A stretch of DNA of 64,000 nucleotides from Metaphire vulgaris (Eukaryota; Annelida; Clitellata; Crassiclitellata; Megascolecidae), in NCBI GenBank assembly GCA_018105865.1, contig CM030853.1, positions 5,553,075-5,617,074 on the forward strand. The letters are read 5' to 3'. The translations under genes and the position numbers were made by a program. Positions 1 to 15,599 of the stretch are shown piece by piece (positions within the stretch are counted from its first letter, which is position 1; every line of letters begins with the position of its first letter). The notes beneath the pieces were generated by a model. The model saw nothing but the letters and a program-made list of their open reading frames with translations. It made no database searches and was not told the DNA's origin.

Positions 1-858
1 ATTAATTTTTATTATTAATAATTAATAATTAATAATTAATAATAGTTATTAATTATTATTATTATTATTAAGTAATTTCTTCGTTTCGTTTCGTTTGTCG
101 ACCTCTATTAAGAGAATTCAATAAGTATTTGAAAAATATATTAATCAAATATACAAAATTAGGCATGTTGAATTATAAATGCGATATATAGGCCTACTGC
201 ACAAATCATCAAGTATACTGTAATCATCTATAGTTCGACCACCTTAATTTCTCTGCGTTTATCTTTTGTCTCCTTACTCCCCCTCTCTCTCTCTCTTCCT
301 CTTCCCTCCCTCAGTCCCTCCATACCCCTGTCTTCTTTCGTCCATTGCCTGTCCCATTGGCAGGCTAGATCCGTCGAGCGATCGATGGGAACCGACGGTG
401 GATAAGACGGATGGCCGCCGGTGACGGTGCATGCCACAGCCATCGCGCGCCTCTCTCGCGGTCCCTCGGCCCCTCGGCCCCTCGGTCCCTCGGCCCCTCG
501 GCCCCTCGGCCCCTCGTGACGTCATTAGCACCGTCCCCGCCACACGATCGACCTACACGACGTCGCCCTACTCTCCTCGTCATGTCGTCGACGATAGGCG
601 GCGCCAGATCTCGCACCGACATTACACGAATAAACGAATTCTATAAAATTCAATCTACCAGTCTCACGCGGTCACTTCCGCCCCCTCCCCGGCTCCCTCT
701 TTCCCCACTCCACCCACACCCCGACATCCTTCCTCCTCCACCTTCTCTCTCTCCCTCTCCGTCCAGCAGGCATCCGCTGTCCTCTGCCATCTTCTCCCGT
801 TCTCTCCTTCGAACGGTTATCGACGACGTCGAAAGTGATGGAAGCTGATTAATGTAAA
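1..858. other. No gene recognised at left end
   Basis: The first 110 bases are AT-rich with short ATT/AAT runs. From about 270 to 860 the sequence becomes CT-rich and holds a short tandem array (about 455-520, unit close to CCCTCGGCC). Open frames across it translate to proline, serine and arginine repeats with no recognisable domain, so I call no gene. Confidence 0.6.
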
Positions 859-899
859 TTGATCCCACGAAGGAAAGAAGATACCTCCCACCCTCCCCT

Positions 900-1441
<542 letters not shown>

Positions 1442-1899
1442 AAAGTACCCCCTGGTGGTCGGCGCTGATCGCAGGGGGGACGCCCTCCCCTCCTTCCCTC
1501 CTACGGTCCGTCGTCGTCGATGGCGGCGGCGGCGAGCGATCGACGCTTATCTCGACGTCGTTCGGTTTCATTAATGCGGCGACGGCGGTGTCGCTATCAG
1601 CGCCCTGCCACCGATCGAGAGTCCATCTTCCCCGTCCGTTGTTGCCCGACTGCGATTTGATGCCCGGCCGGGTTTCTGACGGGACAAAAAGTCAAAAAGA
1701 TCAGACTTTTCCACTTCCCCCATCATCTCACTCCCCTCCTCCTCTTCCTCCTCCTCCTTCTCTCCCTCCCCAGGTCCATATCTTTCTGTTATGTTCACTT
1801 AATAAACACTTCCTATTTCGTCTGACTTCGAGTCGTTCAACTTTCAATAAATGTAGAAAGTAAAACCATGCGTCAATGTCTTTCTATCTTCTTTTTCTC

Positions 1900-1921
1900 C
1901 TACTCCTCCTCCTTCTCCTCA

Positions 1922-1969
<48 letters not shown>

Positions 1970-2036
1970 TCTTTCTTCTTGTTCTTCTTGTTCTTCTTGT
2001 TCTTCTTGTTCTTCTTGTTCTTCTTTTTCTTCTTCA
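1900..2036. repeat. (CAT)n followed by a 9-bp TTC-rich tandem repeat
   Basis: A run of about 16 CAT triplets (1920-1970) passes directly into five or six copies of a TTGTTCTTC-like unit. All three frames give low-complexity peptides. Confidence 0.9.
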
Positions 2037-2837
2037 GGTGCTCTGTCCAGAAACAGATTGCATAATCCAGCCTTGCCACTCCTATCTGTGGCTTTTTTTC
2101 TTCTGGGTTTCATCAGTTATGACATTCGAAAATAAATCTGAATTCGAAATCTAGAGCACAACCGATGAAACGAATGACGCAACTGACATGAGGTTGATTG
2201 ACACTGGACGTCTTCCAAACAGGCGTTCACTATCTCTTTTGTGTCGTTTTCATCCGATGAAGTGAGTTCTAATAGATAGATAGGCCTAGATTCTAATCTT
2301 AACCATCATAATACAAACCGCCATCTGTAGCAATAAAACATCCATATCGCATTTATTTTCGCTTTCTTATTATTATTAACGTCCGTTCAAATACCATTAG
2401 AGTTGGATTGTCATATTCTCCGTGACTCTGACAGTGTCAGAACGTCGCTGCACATGTCGTTGACACATCATGCGCCCATCTGACAGTACTTCCAGCTATC
2501 GCTCAACGAAAATCAAATCAATTCATGCAAATGATCTTTAATTTTATTGGAGGTTATTGCAAATCCAACGCTCTTCGGGGCATAAAGACTTCGAGACGAA
2601 GGGTCAAAAGAAGTCTTGCACCGTGCGTCCTCTGTCTCGGGATCAGCGGTTGACCCCTTGTCAGGGGACGAATGGGGGTTATAGAGGCCGCAGTCGATCA
2701 GACGCTCACGTAATGTGATAATAACTACACGGAGACATTGTCTGCCGTTTTCCCCAAAACGGGAATCTATCGAATTAAGCGCCAAACTGAAACGATGCAT
2801 ATGCCTACGGATCTTCTTTGCAGCCGAACTGCCATCA

Positions 2838-3140
2838 CGAGAGAGAGAGAAAGAGAGAGAGAAAGAAAGAAAGAAAGAAAGAGAAAGATAGTCAGACAGA
2901 CAGACACAGACACAGACACGGAGACACAGAGACACGAAGAGATACATCGACAAAGAGACAGAGACATCGACAAAGAGACAGAGAGACAGCGACAAAGAGA
3001 CAGAGAGAGACAGAAATAGAGACAGGGAGAGAGAGAGAGTTAGAGACAGATACAGAGACAGAGACTGAGGGACAGATATAGAGTCAGACAGAGACACAGA
3101 CAGACAGAGACAGAGGCAGGTGAAAGAGTGAAAGAGAAGC
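2838..3140. repeat. Compound (GA)/(GAAA)/(GACA) microsatellite
   Basis: Purine-rich repeat block with GAGA, GAAA and GACA units that gradually degenerates to the right. Confidence 0.9.
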
Positions 3141-3279
3141 AGAATGGAAGACAGACGCACGCACAGACAGCCGAAGAGACATAAAGACGGACCGTGCAGT
3201 GTCTGCGACTTCGGTATACAAAGCCGAAATACTAAAAACAAACAGAACGAGAAAGATCGAAGAATAGAGGACCAGCAGC

Positions 3280-3482
3280 CAGGGTTTAATCTAGGCCGTA
3301 TTCGAGGAGAGAATTGCCCTTCCCCCCGGAAATTTCAAATCCCCCTGAAATTTTGGCCTACTACATTAACTAACAGCAGCCCCCTAGCAGAATTCCCCCC
3401 GGCTTTGTCAGTTCACGCCGGCTTTGTCAGTTCCCCGGCTTTGTCAGCCCTCCCGGAGTCCATGAGTCTAGATTAAACACTG
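3280..3482. mobile_element. hAT-like MITE, CAGTGTTTA family
   Basis: The ends are inverted repeats, CAGGGTTTAATCTAG and CTAGATTAAACACTG. The same termini occur at 13866-14057, 25488-25686, 29215-29402 and 45021-45198. The interior carries three copies of a CCGGCTTTGTCAGTT-like unit. No clean target-site duplication is visible at this copy. Confidence 0.75.
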
Positions 3483-3784
3483 CCTAGTAGCCATTATATT
3501 CGCGTTGTTTAACGAACAAACAGATGCGAAGAATGGATATACAACGAAGCGTAGCTGTTTTAATGCGATCTTCAACATGCAGGGAGACTCCGCGGCATTC
3601 ACAACTGAAGGGGGTTAGGCTCCATCAACGACACCCACGTTAGGGCGTGGGAAATTAATTTTTTAAAATTCTATTATTCAAAAGACTTTCATGGGCAACT
3701 GGTAACTGATATTACTGGTAACTGAGTTTAAGCAAGTCAACCTGCAATTTATATGGGCGGGGTGGGTGTAACTTGGTGAGGGGG

Positions 3785-3973
3785 CATGGGCGTCCGGAGA
3801 GGGATGCAAGGGGTGCAATTGCCCCTGGAAAAATTGTGGAGTTATTAAAAGTTAAACTACTTGTTTCTTTCATCACAAAACCTGGTTTTCACCCCCGTGG
3901 AAAATTTTTTCATTTCTTTCGTCACAAGACCCTGTTTTGCACCCCCCTGGAAAATTTTCTGCGGACGCCCATG
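3785..3973. mobile_element. hAT-like MITE, CATGGGCGTCCG family
   Basis: 189-bp element with terminal inverted repeats CATGGGCGTCCG and CGGACGCCCATG. The flanks are a perfect 8-bp duplication, TGAGGGGG (3777-3784 and 3974-3981), as expected for hAT-type transposition. There is a related copy at 18446-18638. Confidence 0.85.
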
Positions 3974-4434
3974 TGAGGGGGGTCGTGTTGTATCTCCTTG
4001 TGCAAAGTATCTGGGAAAGAATCTCCTACTTCCCCAGACTGGTAGCATGCTCAAATAGATCCCCCCGATTACCTCGACTGTAGAATTTAGCCTCTGCGTT
4101 AAATCTAATTTTCTTGGAAATTGCTGGCGAACGGAAATAGAGATCAGCAAATGTTTAATTTGTTTCCATGACGACTTTTTTCGTTCGTTCCATTCCGTCG
4201 TTCAAAAGTTTTGGAAAATATGATGGCGTTCATTGAATTTCTGCCCGTAATTCCCGCTGCTCTGTTTTAATCTCTGAAATGACCAATCCAAAGCGGTGGA
4301 AACTGAAATTGCGAAAAAATGCATGGACCTACTTGTCTTCAATATATAATATTCTTCTCTTCCTTCTCCTTATTCTCTGCACTTCCAGCTGCAACGAGCT
4401 CGCCAGAGTGATTCAAAACGAGAATAAAGGCAGA

Positions 4435-4495
4435 AAGAGGAGGCGAGCGAGAAGGAGGAGGAGGAGGAGGACGAGGAGGAGGAGGAGGAGGGGCA
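4435..4495. repeat. (GGA)n-rich repeat
   Basis: Imperfect AGG/GGA triplet run of about 60 bases. Confidence 0.85.
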
Positions 4496-4913
4496 TGGAG
4501 GAAAATAGAACGTAATCAAAAAAGCTCTAAGCTTATTGCATTCGGCTTCCATTAATGACGCCCGATCGGGATTTGGTTCACAAAGATAGACAGACAGCGG
4601 CATAGAAGCAGCAAGACATGAAAGCAGACAGACAAACTGACCGAAAGCGACATTTTTGGGTGAACGTGCAATAGCCTGCTCTGTTTTCATGCCTGTATAT
4701 TTTCTTGTTTGATTTGCGGTCCAGTATAGTGCACAGTATTAGTCTGACGATGCTTCTAATGTCCCTCTTGCACATCAGTCCATAGAATACAAAAGAAACC
4801 GCATGGACGCTTTGTCATTTGGAAAATACGCGCCTCCATTTTCGTTCGTTCTTATGCTTTTAATGTCGGAAAATGATTTGCGGAAATGAAACTGGTCTCG
4901 GATCAGACATCGA

Positions 4914-5275
4914 CAGTGGCGTAGCCAGGATTTTCGGAATGGGTGGGGGTGGGGGTGGGGTGGTGATTTTGATCATGACCAACTTCGAAAAATCTTGACA
5001 AGCAAAGGAAAATGATCATAGTCATCTTTCCTCTTGAACTTTTTCCCTTTCAAGATGTGCTGATAAGCAAAAAAAGGCCATCACCTTGTATACATCTTTC
5101 ATTTCAAAACATGTATTGTTATATGAGGCGATAGTCGACGAGTTACGATTGTGGAAGAAAGTCACGAAACGGGTGGTTTTTAAGCGATTTATTGATATAA
5201 AATCTCAAACGAAAACTAATACGGCCCAGAGTCAGAACCGGAAGATAACTCTAACACGCCCCCTTCCGGCTATGA
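4914..5275. mobile_element. Probable hAT-like element, right end degraded
   Basis: Begins CAGTGGCGTAGCCAGG, the same start as the elements at 5682 and 29574, and contains the interior GACAAGCAAA motif shared by this group. The right end is only inferred from GGCTATG near 5270. No target-site duplication was found. Confidence 0.45.
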
Positions 5276-5681
5276 TATCTTAACTAATACAGTAAGTAAG
5301 TAAACTAAAGAATCTATAATAGCGAATCTAAAGAATCTATAATAATAATAATATAATATCTATAATAATATAATATACACAACAGTATCCATGATATCCA
5401 ATGTAGGCCTAAGCCTATAGGCATATATGCTGCTACAATAAAACATTAACTTATATATCGAAAAGATTAATATAGGACTTTGTACTCTCTTATCCCGAAT
5501 CCTGCGACCATTGACCATGGTCAATGAGGAACTTCAAACAGAAGGCAGTTTTTCTAAGTCAGATAGAATTAAGCGCTGCGTATATTAAAGGCCTATTATA
5601 ATGCAGCACCGAACCCTTCAGTTGAAGCACACTGGGGCTTACGGTAAATGGGGATCGGGTCTATAGAACTTAGACTGTAAA

Positions 5682-5942
5682 CAGTGGCGTAGCGTGGTCT
5701 CGAGCCGCCCATGGCTCCTGGAAAAAATGCCGCCCCAACCTGCTCTCCTATTATAACTGACAAGCAAAAAATGTCGTCGCGGCCGAATTTGCCGCCCCTT
5801 TCAAATTTTGCCGCCCCTATACGCTAAAACTCTCCCGACAACCTGACAAGCAAAAAAGGTCATCGCCGCTCAATTTGCCGCCCCCTTCATGTGTGCCGCC
5901 CATGGCTCGAGCCATATTAGCCATTGGCACGCTACACTACTG
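5682..5942. mobile_element. hAT-like MITE, CAGTGGCGTAG family
   Basis: 261-bp element. Its left end CAGTGGCGTAGCGTG pairs with the right-end reverse complement CAGTAGTGTAGCGTG. The flanks ACTGTAAA and ACTGCATA match at 6 of 8 positions, a decayed 8-bp duplication. The interior repeats GACAAGCAAAAAA. Confidence 0.75.
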
Positions 5943-6049
5943 ACTGCATATAGTATGATATAGAACACGAGCGGATACCCGGGTCACAGGGCGTATATAT
6001 ACCCCTCTCAAACATACCCCAACAACTTGTTTTAATAATTTCTTATAAA

Positions 6050-6245
6050 CAGTATATATACGAGCTTCGTTAGCGTGTCTGTAAAATTTATTGCATTATA
6101 TCCGATCGGTACGTTATAGATCTAGTACCATCCATTACGGTAGGCCTATAGCGCATCACACGGGACCGTATACATTGCGGTACGTTATAACCGAGAATAC
6201 ATTATAACAAAATCTGTTAGGCCTATAACAACAAAAGTTCTGCTG
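6050..6245. mobile_element. Degenerate pogo/Tigger-like MITE
   Basis: Clear homology in order and spacing to the TA-flanked element at 21693-21886: shared GCGCATCACACGGGACCGTA, ACGTTATA blocks and a right end near TTCTGCTGTA. The left TIR is degraded. Confidence 0.6.
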
Positions 6246-6580
6246 TACATCGAAGCAATGTTCAGTATATATATACAAGCGATGATCGCGGAATCAAAAA
6301 AAAATTGAGGCGTCCTATATATTAAAACGCCGCTTGACCTCGCCAGAGGTCGACGTTCGATGACGTTTTCATTTGATATTCCGACGTCACGTGGTCACCG
6401 CGGGCGTCCTCCCTCCCTCCGCAGCCATTGACCCGCCATTTCAGAAGTTAACCTTCTCCCTGTCGTCTGCGTCGACACAATGACACCTAGGGCGGATCGA
6501 CCAGCGATCGTCTGCCAAACGAAAGGTCAAACGGGGGTCAGGCAATAACAACGTCTGCTCTGCGGCGAACGATATCTGTG

Positions 6581-6838
<258 letters not shown>

Positions 6839-7813
6839 AATCTCTCAATTCGTAAATGATTGCGAGTCGGGTTTTCTGGATTTCGAGGCTAACATTGATA
6901 TAATGCCTTCGTTGAAGTCACCTTTAGACAAATTTAACCGCCCTTTGCATAACATCACTGTATACATGGTTTTAAACATGTACAAAAGTGTGTATAGCCT
7001 ATATATAGTGTATATATATAGTATAGTATATATAGCATATATATATATATGTAATATTTTTTCGATAGACTTTTTCCGTTACCGACCACGGTGAACCATT
7101 TGAAAGTTGAAACGCACATTAATTTTTGTCTCCGGCCATATTTTTATTAAGACCTTCGGGAATAAAGTACCGAAGGCATACAAATATTTCTAGGCCTATG
7201 CATATATAATGTATGCTATGACCCATTATATAGGGCCTATAAAGCGTTATTTATAGATATCGATGTCACAACAAAATTCAATCGATTGTTATATAGTTGG
7301 ATCTTCTTTATAAAACTCGGTCTGAAAGGCGAATGTTTTCAAATATATGCCGGGACAGATAGGCTATATAACTACATTATTAATTTCTGCATACGGACAA
7401 CTCACTTTTTATCATAGGAATGGTCCACCGTCCGCGTATATATATTCAATAGCCCCGTACAAGGAACTCGTAACACGTAATTTTCCTATCAATAATATTA
7501 ACAGCCTTAGGTTTTATTATCCTGTCTAGAGGTCTTACTGCCGTTTTCCTCTTTGACGATAGAAGCTCATCCACACACGCACACGCACACAGGCACGAAC
7601 ACAACTTTTGTTTCACTGTTTTATGGTTTAGAACGACACTGCATGTCTCGACTGCACATGCAGTTCTTTTAAGTTTTTAGGGTTTCTACGTTTTAATGTT
7701 TGGCATATATCAACGCCATGCATAAAACCCTCTCTATGTTCATATCAAATATAGTGTTATGTTATCTGCAGATAGTAAAAAGCTTTAAAAGCATTTAAAA
7801 GTTTTCCGACTTA
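6839..7813. other. AT-rich stretch without recognised feature
   Basis: Short TATA runs and several TAGGCCTA motifs, but no coding signal, TIR or tandem array that I can support. Confidence 0.5.
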
Positions 7814-7819
7814 GGGAGA

Positions 7820-7899
<80 letters not shown>

Positions 7900-7957
7900 G
7901 ATAGACAGAGGCAGAAAGAGACAGAGACAGACAGAAAGAAAGACCGAGACAGAGCAA
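7814..7957. repeat. (GA)n/(GACA)n microsatellite
   Basis: Dinucleotide GA run passing into GACA units. It ends at the left edge of the hAT-like element at 7958. Confidence 0.9.
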
Positions 7958-8218
7958 CAGTAGCGGTTCCACGTGGGGGATGAGTGGGGATGCATCCTCC
8001 CACCGGACTTCCGGACTTCTTTTTGCTTGTGAAACCTAGTTTTGGGTTGCCAGCCTATATTTTTTGGTAAGAGTACAGTCAAATTAATTATGGATAAATT
8101 CCCTTTCTCAGCCTTTTCCGGCAAGGTTTATTGATTTCTTCCTTATATTTTCATCCCCTCGCCAATTTTCTTTGCATTCATTTCATCCACCCACCAAGAA
8201 ATTCTGGAACCGCCACTG
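7958..8218. mobile_element. hAT-like MITE, CAGTGGCGGTTCCA family
   Basis: 261-bp element with left end CAGTAGCGGTTCCA and right-end reverse complement CAGTGGCGGTTCCA (13 of 14). It is related along its left half to the copy at 28583. The flanks CAGAGCAA and CAGCAGCA are only loosely similar. Confidence 0.7.
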
Positions 8219-8317
8219 CAGCAGCATATAGCAAAGGAGTAGAAACTAGAAAGCCCTGGGGAGGGGGATGGGGAGTGGCGTCCAGCGCAAGACGGTCTCC
8301 GTCGTAAAGTTTCCTAT

Positions 8318-8590
8318 ATCGTCGTCGTCGTCTTCGTCGTCGTCGTAAGCCATTAAGTCTACGGCGGCGGTGCGAAGATTAATCTGGAGCAGAGGACGCT
8401 GGATTAGCGCCGCCGCCGCCGCCGCCGCCGTCGTCGTCGTTCGAAAGTCTCCTTAATCGAAGCGACCGTTTATGGAGGCGCAGCAGCAGCAGCAGCAGCA
8501 GCAGCAGAGGTCGGCGTCTGTTTTGGCTTCGAGTGCGCATGTCTCACCAATGCTGTCAAAGTGCGGAGGAGGAGGAGGAGGAGGAGGTCA
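8318..8590. repeat. Cluster of GC-rich triplet repeats
   Basis: Short arrays of GTC (8318-8345), GCC/GTC (8407-8440), GCA (8478-8508) and GGA (8566-8587), separated by CpG-rich DNA. Confidence 0.8.
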
Positions 8591-8677
8591 TATATAGAAG
8601 ACCAAAAGGTTTCCATCATGTCAAGCCTCTTACAATCATCAAAGTATTGGCAAATTATTAAAATAAGGAGATTATGC

Positions 8678-8679
<2 letters not shown>

Positions 8680-8724
<45 letters not shown>

Positions 8725-8846
8725 TATATATATATATGCATATAATATTTCTATACATTTACGTATACGCATAATATATGAACGTATAAGTATATACAGT
8801 ATGCGTATAATATATATATATATGCGTCTGTGTGGGTGTGCATGGA

Positions 8847-8886
<40 letters not shown>
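8680..8886. repeat. (AT)n and (GT)n microsatellites
   Basis: AT run (8680-8725), a mixed ATAC/TATA stretch, then a GT run (8843-8886). Confidence 0.9.
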
Positions 8887-8888
<2 letters not shown>

Positions 8889-9543
8889 TGAGTGTTTGTG
8901 TCCGTGTTGCATCTAGGCCTGTAGGCTGAATTTCGTCCACATACTTTCACCGAAACTTCTACTTCCATAGTTCGAGTGTAGGCCTACGTTTTCAATGCTA
9001 TAAATACCTAAATAAGTCAGTAGGTAAACAAGTAAGTAAGAAAAATCTCGTGAATTTATATAGCGCTCTCGGTGCAGTACCGCAGTAGCTGCTTATTCTT
9101 AGGCACTTACATGTTATTGACGGAATGTAACGTTTATTCCTATATCGCTTCTGCCCATATGCCTACAACAAACGCCCGGCGAAAATGTCAAAAGCAACAT
9201 TCCTATATTTCAAAATGTAGCCTATGGGCCTATACCTCTAATTCCAATACAATCTATGGAAGATACACGCATTAATGTTGATATTGTCTGTTGAGTGTTA
9301 TTACAAATAATTTTTCGATTGAAATACACAGCAGTTGTTAACAATATACAGGTTAACAAATTAATTCACTAAAATACATAGGCATAATAATAGACATCTG
9401 GCAAAAGCATGAATAGCATTTCTTAATACATGTAAATATACTTTTAGTGTGCTTTCGATTGACTTATTTAAGGACTGGAAGCTTCCCGCTTGTAGGAACT
9501 TTATACCTCTGACCAAAAGTTAATTAAGTCCTACAAATGCTCA

Positions 9544-9545
<2 letters not shown>

Positions 9546-9585
<40 letters not shown>
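9546..9585. repeat. (AT)n microsatellite
   Basis: About 20 AT dinucleotides. Confidence 0.9.
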
Positions 9586-9734
9586 CACAATAGACCTGTA
9601 GCCTTGATTAAAAACTCATATACACAATATATATGTACATAATATACATAATATAGCCATGTCGAAATGCGAAATATCTACAAAGAGTGAATATTCATGT
9701 ATTTCACCACCGACATGGACATAAATCGATTTAT

Positions 9735-9922
9735 ACAAACCCAACCTATCATGATTCAGGCCAACCCAGCCCACAAAAGCACTATAGGGCTACTTGACCC
9801 AACCCACCGTAATACATTACAGTTTCTTAAACCATGATTCATATTCTTAGCAAACCCAACCCAATTCGCCATACACGTGACAATTTCTGACCCAACCCAA
9901 CCAACCCAACCGTGGGTGGACC
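9735..9922. repeat. Degenerate CCCAAC-type tandem repeat
   Basis: Repeated AACCCAACC-like units of variable spacing. The array is interrupted on its right by the MITE at 9923-10116. Confidence 0.65.
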
Positions 9923-10116
9923 CAGGGGCGGCGCTAGGGCGTGGGTCCGCGGGTCCGGACCCACCCAGAGCCTCGGGCAGGGGCACCCGACCAAATCGTG
10001 CAAATCCGCAGAGAAATTTTGATTTGTAGGGGGGAGGGGTATATAGTCTGAGCCGGGTCCTGGTTGTGTCGATTGCATTAGACCCACCCAGCCAACAAAA
10101 CCCAGCGCCGCCCCTG
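9923..10116. mobile_element. hAT-like MITE, CAGGGGCGGCGCTAG type
   Basis: 194-bp element with TIRs CAGGGGCGGCGCT and AGCGCCGCCCCTG. The flanks GGTGGACC and GGTGAACC agree at 7 of 8 positions, an 8-bp target-site duplication. Confidence 0.8.
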
Positions 10117-10351
10117 GGTGAACCAAACCCATGTCCACGTCTGGTATATTACTATTTCGGTTGCTGCATGCTCTATCTAGAAAGACTTTTGTTTTCAGAT
10201 ATCCAAAATACATCATTCCGGCGTTAACGTAATTCTATTATATATAGGCCAGCGTCACAAACCGATTCGTCTTTAATTATATAAATTTGGTTCCACAGTG
10301 CAGACTTTGTCGATTTACTTCGCCGCATATGCAGAGTCGAGTCTTCTAAGA

Positions 10352-10672
10352 CAGTGTTTCCCAAAGTGGCGGTCCGCGCCATGAGTCGAGAAAATCGAGG
10401 GAAAAAACAAAAAAGTGAGAAGTTTAAAAGTATCTTCTCGTTCAACTGTCGTTTGGCTATATAACATTCGTAATATTTCCATGCACATATATAGGCCATC
10501 AACAGAGGAGCCAAGCGAACTATATACAGTAGAATTGGCTATATAGGCCTACATGTTTCATGACATATATTTAACGTCATGTTAGAGGAAGAATTTTTGA
10601 AATGGAACCGGTCCCTGGTGCAATAGGAATATTTTCCACCGGTCCGCTAACTTAAGAGCTCGGGAAGCACTG
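10352..10672. mobile_element. Probable hAT-like element, CAGTGTTTCCC type
   Basis: Left end CAGTGTTTCCCAAAGTGG, right end CGGGAAGCACTG; internal GGTCCGC motifs lie near both ends. The flanks TTCTAAGA and GTCTAGCA agree at only 5 of 8 positions. Confidence 0.6.
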
Positions 10673-11133
10673 GTCTAGCAGAACGTCTTAGTCACAAGTA
10701 TAGGCCTACACTGAGATGGACGTTGTCTCTATACTGTATGCCTTTAAACGAAATGGGGTTTCCTCTCTGGTTGGTATAGCAGTTGTTAGGGTCTCTGCCC
10801 GGTGGCATACAGGACCCAGAAGGGTTCTTGAAATCAGTGCAATCGAGACAGGCAATTGGTGCACTTATTCAACTGTATACGACGACCTCACTTTTGACCT
10901 CTTAAATCATCCACATCAGTCTCTTTTCAGATTCAACTCAACCGACACTATATATGCATCACACCTGCACTTTCCAAGTCTATATATCTGACGAGCAATG
11001 CGAAAACTGTACCGGAACCGCTACCGCGTGTTAATGTACCGAGTACCCGTATACGCATAGAGATCGTACACAGTACGGTTACTCGAATCGTGCTGAGTAC
11101 ACAGCACACACACACACACACACACCGGCACTT

Positions 11134-13130
<1,997 letters not shown>

Positions 13131-13145
13131 TATGAGAATATATAT

Positions 13146-13148
13146 ACA

Positions 13149-13205
<57 letters not shown>
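13146..13205. repeat. (AT)n microsatellite
   Basis: About 28 AT dinucleotides. A second AT array lies at about 13425-13492, inside the MITE remnant. Confidence 0.9.
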
Positions 13206-13208
<3 letters not shown>

Positions 13209-13313
13209 GCAAGGTTAATCAGCGGTGGAAAATATTGTTATGACCTAATCTGGTTTGGACTAATAAACATATACATGTATACTAATGCATAAATATAATA
13301 TAATATACAATGT

Positions 13314-13435
13314 GACCCAATAAAAACATGCCACTGTATATTTGTCCATAACTTTGGCAAATGTGAACCGATTTTCAAAATGTCTTTACTCTTTGACTCA
13401 GAGATACAAAATATGGGACAATGTCATATATATGC

Positions 13436-13496
<61 letters not shown>

Positions 13497-13583
13497 ATTT
13501 TCGACGTCCTTATCGCGTAGCACCCATACCTATAGTAGAACTAAGATAAGCGGGAAAAAGTGAAAACTGTCCTGTGAAACACA
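13314..13583. mobile_element. Remnant of long-TIR MITE (complete copy at 63700)
   Basis: Starts GACCCAATAAAAACATGCCA and follows the 63700-63964 element through TTTGTCCATAACTTT and GTAGCACCCATACCTA. It has been expanded by an internal AT microsatellite and has lost the right terminal repeat. Confidence 0.75.
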
Positions 13584-13865
13584 TATAATGTCTTCAATTG
13601 CATGGATGAGCGATGAAATGGTGTCTACGGTAGGCCTACAGCTACGCCCGAGAATACGCAACATGCGTTATCTGCGTCGATGAAGAGACAGGTTGTACAG
13701 CCTGGAGTTAGGGTCATTGACGGGAATTTGACGCCTATTACCGAGTTGTGATGTTGGTGCAATAATTAATTAGAGCTGCTGCCTGTGATAAGGGACATTT
13801 CGGGCGATTTCTTCGTCTTCCATCGGACCCGTCAAGAGGCCGCTTCATCACACCGGGCGCGCCAG

Positions 13866-14057
13866 CAGTGTTTAATCTAGACTCCTGGACTCCGGAGGCG
13901 ACTGAAAAAGCCGGGGGGAACTGACAAGCCTGGGAGAAATTCTGCTAGGGGACTGCTGTTAGTTGATGTAGTATGTCAAAATTTCCGGGTGAGAATTCGA
14001 AATTTCCGGGGGAAAAGGGCAATTTTCTCCTCCGGAAACGGCCTAGATTAAACCCTG
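13866..14057. mobile_element. hAT-like MITE, CAGTGTTTA family
   Basis: 192-bp element with ends CAGTGTTTAATCTAG and CTAGATTAAACCCTG. The flanks are a perfect 8-bp duplication, CGCGCCAG, at 13858-13865 and 14058-14065. Confidence 0.88.
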
Positions 14058-14157
14058 CGCGCCAGACAGGTGGTGATGACCTTTTTTGCCATGATTTTTC
14101 CATTGTAATAAGAAGTAGGCCCTATTCCATGAAATTTCCTATTTTTTGATTATTTGT

Positions 14158-14277
14158 AAATAGTGAAATTGTTGACGTCAACTTCTCTTGACCCCTTCCC
14201 CTCCCCTGTCAACAACTGTCAAACTTTTTCAAACCCCCTCCCCCCTAAATTGTTGACGTAATTAATGGACAGCCCCT
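14158..14277. mobile_element. Fragment of GGGGCTGTCC repeat family
   Basis: Contains two TTGTTGACGT blocks around CCCCTCCCC and ends TTAATGGACAGCCCC. The inverted equivalent GGGGCTGTCC...GACAGTTGTGGACAGGG recurs at 33785-33851. Exact ends are not determined. Confidence 0.5.
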
Positions 14278-14395
14278 AAGTTTATGTAGCGCATTATGAG
14301 ATGGATTCAATAGGAGAGCCGGAGGACGTCGATAAAACGAAGAAGATAGCAGGAAGGCCAAAAGTCCGAAGAGGATCGGAAGCAGAATGAACAGG

Positions 14396-14440
14396 AGAAG
14401 GAGGAGGAGGAGGAGGAGGAGGAGGAGGAGGATGGGAGGA
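14396..14440. repeat. (GGA)n microsatellite
   Basis: About 13 GGA triplets. Confidence 0.85.
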
Positions 14441-14954
14441 AGGCGGATGGAGCGAGTCCTCTGATATGTAAATCAGGCGCCTAATTAGGCAATGCGATTG
14501 AAAGGCGAATGTCGTTGTATGGACCGACCGGTCGGTCGGTCGGTCAGCGCGGCCGAGTCGCCCGGTCGATGAAAAGACCGACTGACGTTTGAAAAATGAC
14601 GACCGACTCCTGCTTAAATAAAACTCTGATTAATGCCGCCCGCTCCCCGTCCTTCCCGCCGACGCCTCCCCGCCGCCGCCGCCCTGCGTGATCGCACCTT
14701 TAGAAGGACTCGGTGAGAATTCTCGGACACTCTGCTTCGTAATATAAAAACTGAAAATTCACAGACTGCATAACGTCTGTTGCTGTAATAGCATTGTACA
14801 GCGTTATATTCATTGCAATGTCTGAAACAACTAACTATCTTCCGCAGCGACTATTCCAAAAACATAGGAAATATATGTATCTTCGAAATTCTAATAGGCC
14901 TATACGACGAATTATTTGTAAAATTAACAAATTAACAATTATGATATCATCATC

Positions 14955-14985
14955 ATCTCTCTCTTTCTCTTTCTCTTTCTCTTTC

Positions 14986-15066
<81 letters not shown>

Positions 15067-15096
15067 CTACCTACCTACCTACCTACCTACCTACAT
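14955..15096. repeat. (CTTT)/(GTCT)/(CT)/(CTAC) compound microsatellite
   Basis: Four successive pyrimidine-rich tetra- and dinucleotide blocks. Confidence 0.9.
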
Positions 15097-15278
15097 ATTC
15101 GCCATTCGAATCTACGAAGAATCAATATTGTGTTATTATAGAAATGGTGCTTTGTTTTAGCGAAGCTAGGGTCTTACTAGAAATTTATTTGACTCAAAGT
15201 CATATAAATAAAATATAAATAAAGTCGCTTCCAGGGAATATCTTTAAAAATCAAAAAAGACACGATACCGAGAGACAG

Positions 15279-15515
<237 letters not shown>

Positions 15516-15599
15516 CAAGACGCAGTCTTTATAGACGTAGTCCTAAGCCATGCCGAGGTGTTTCTCTGATCTCGCACCCATTAATATCCGACCGCCGGG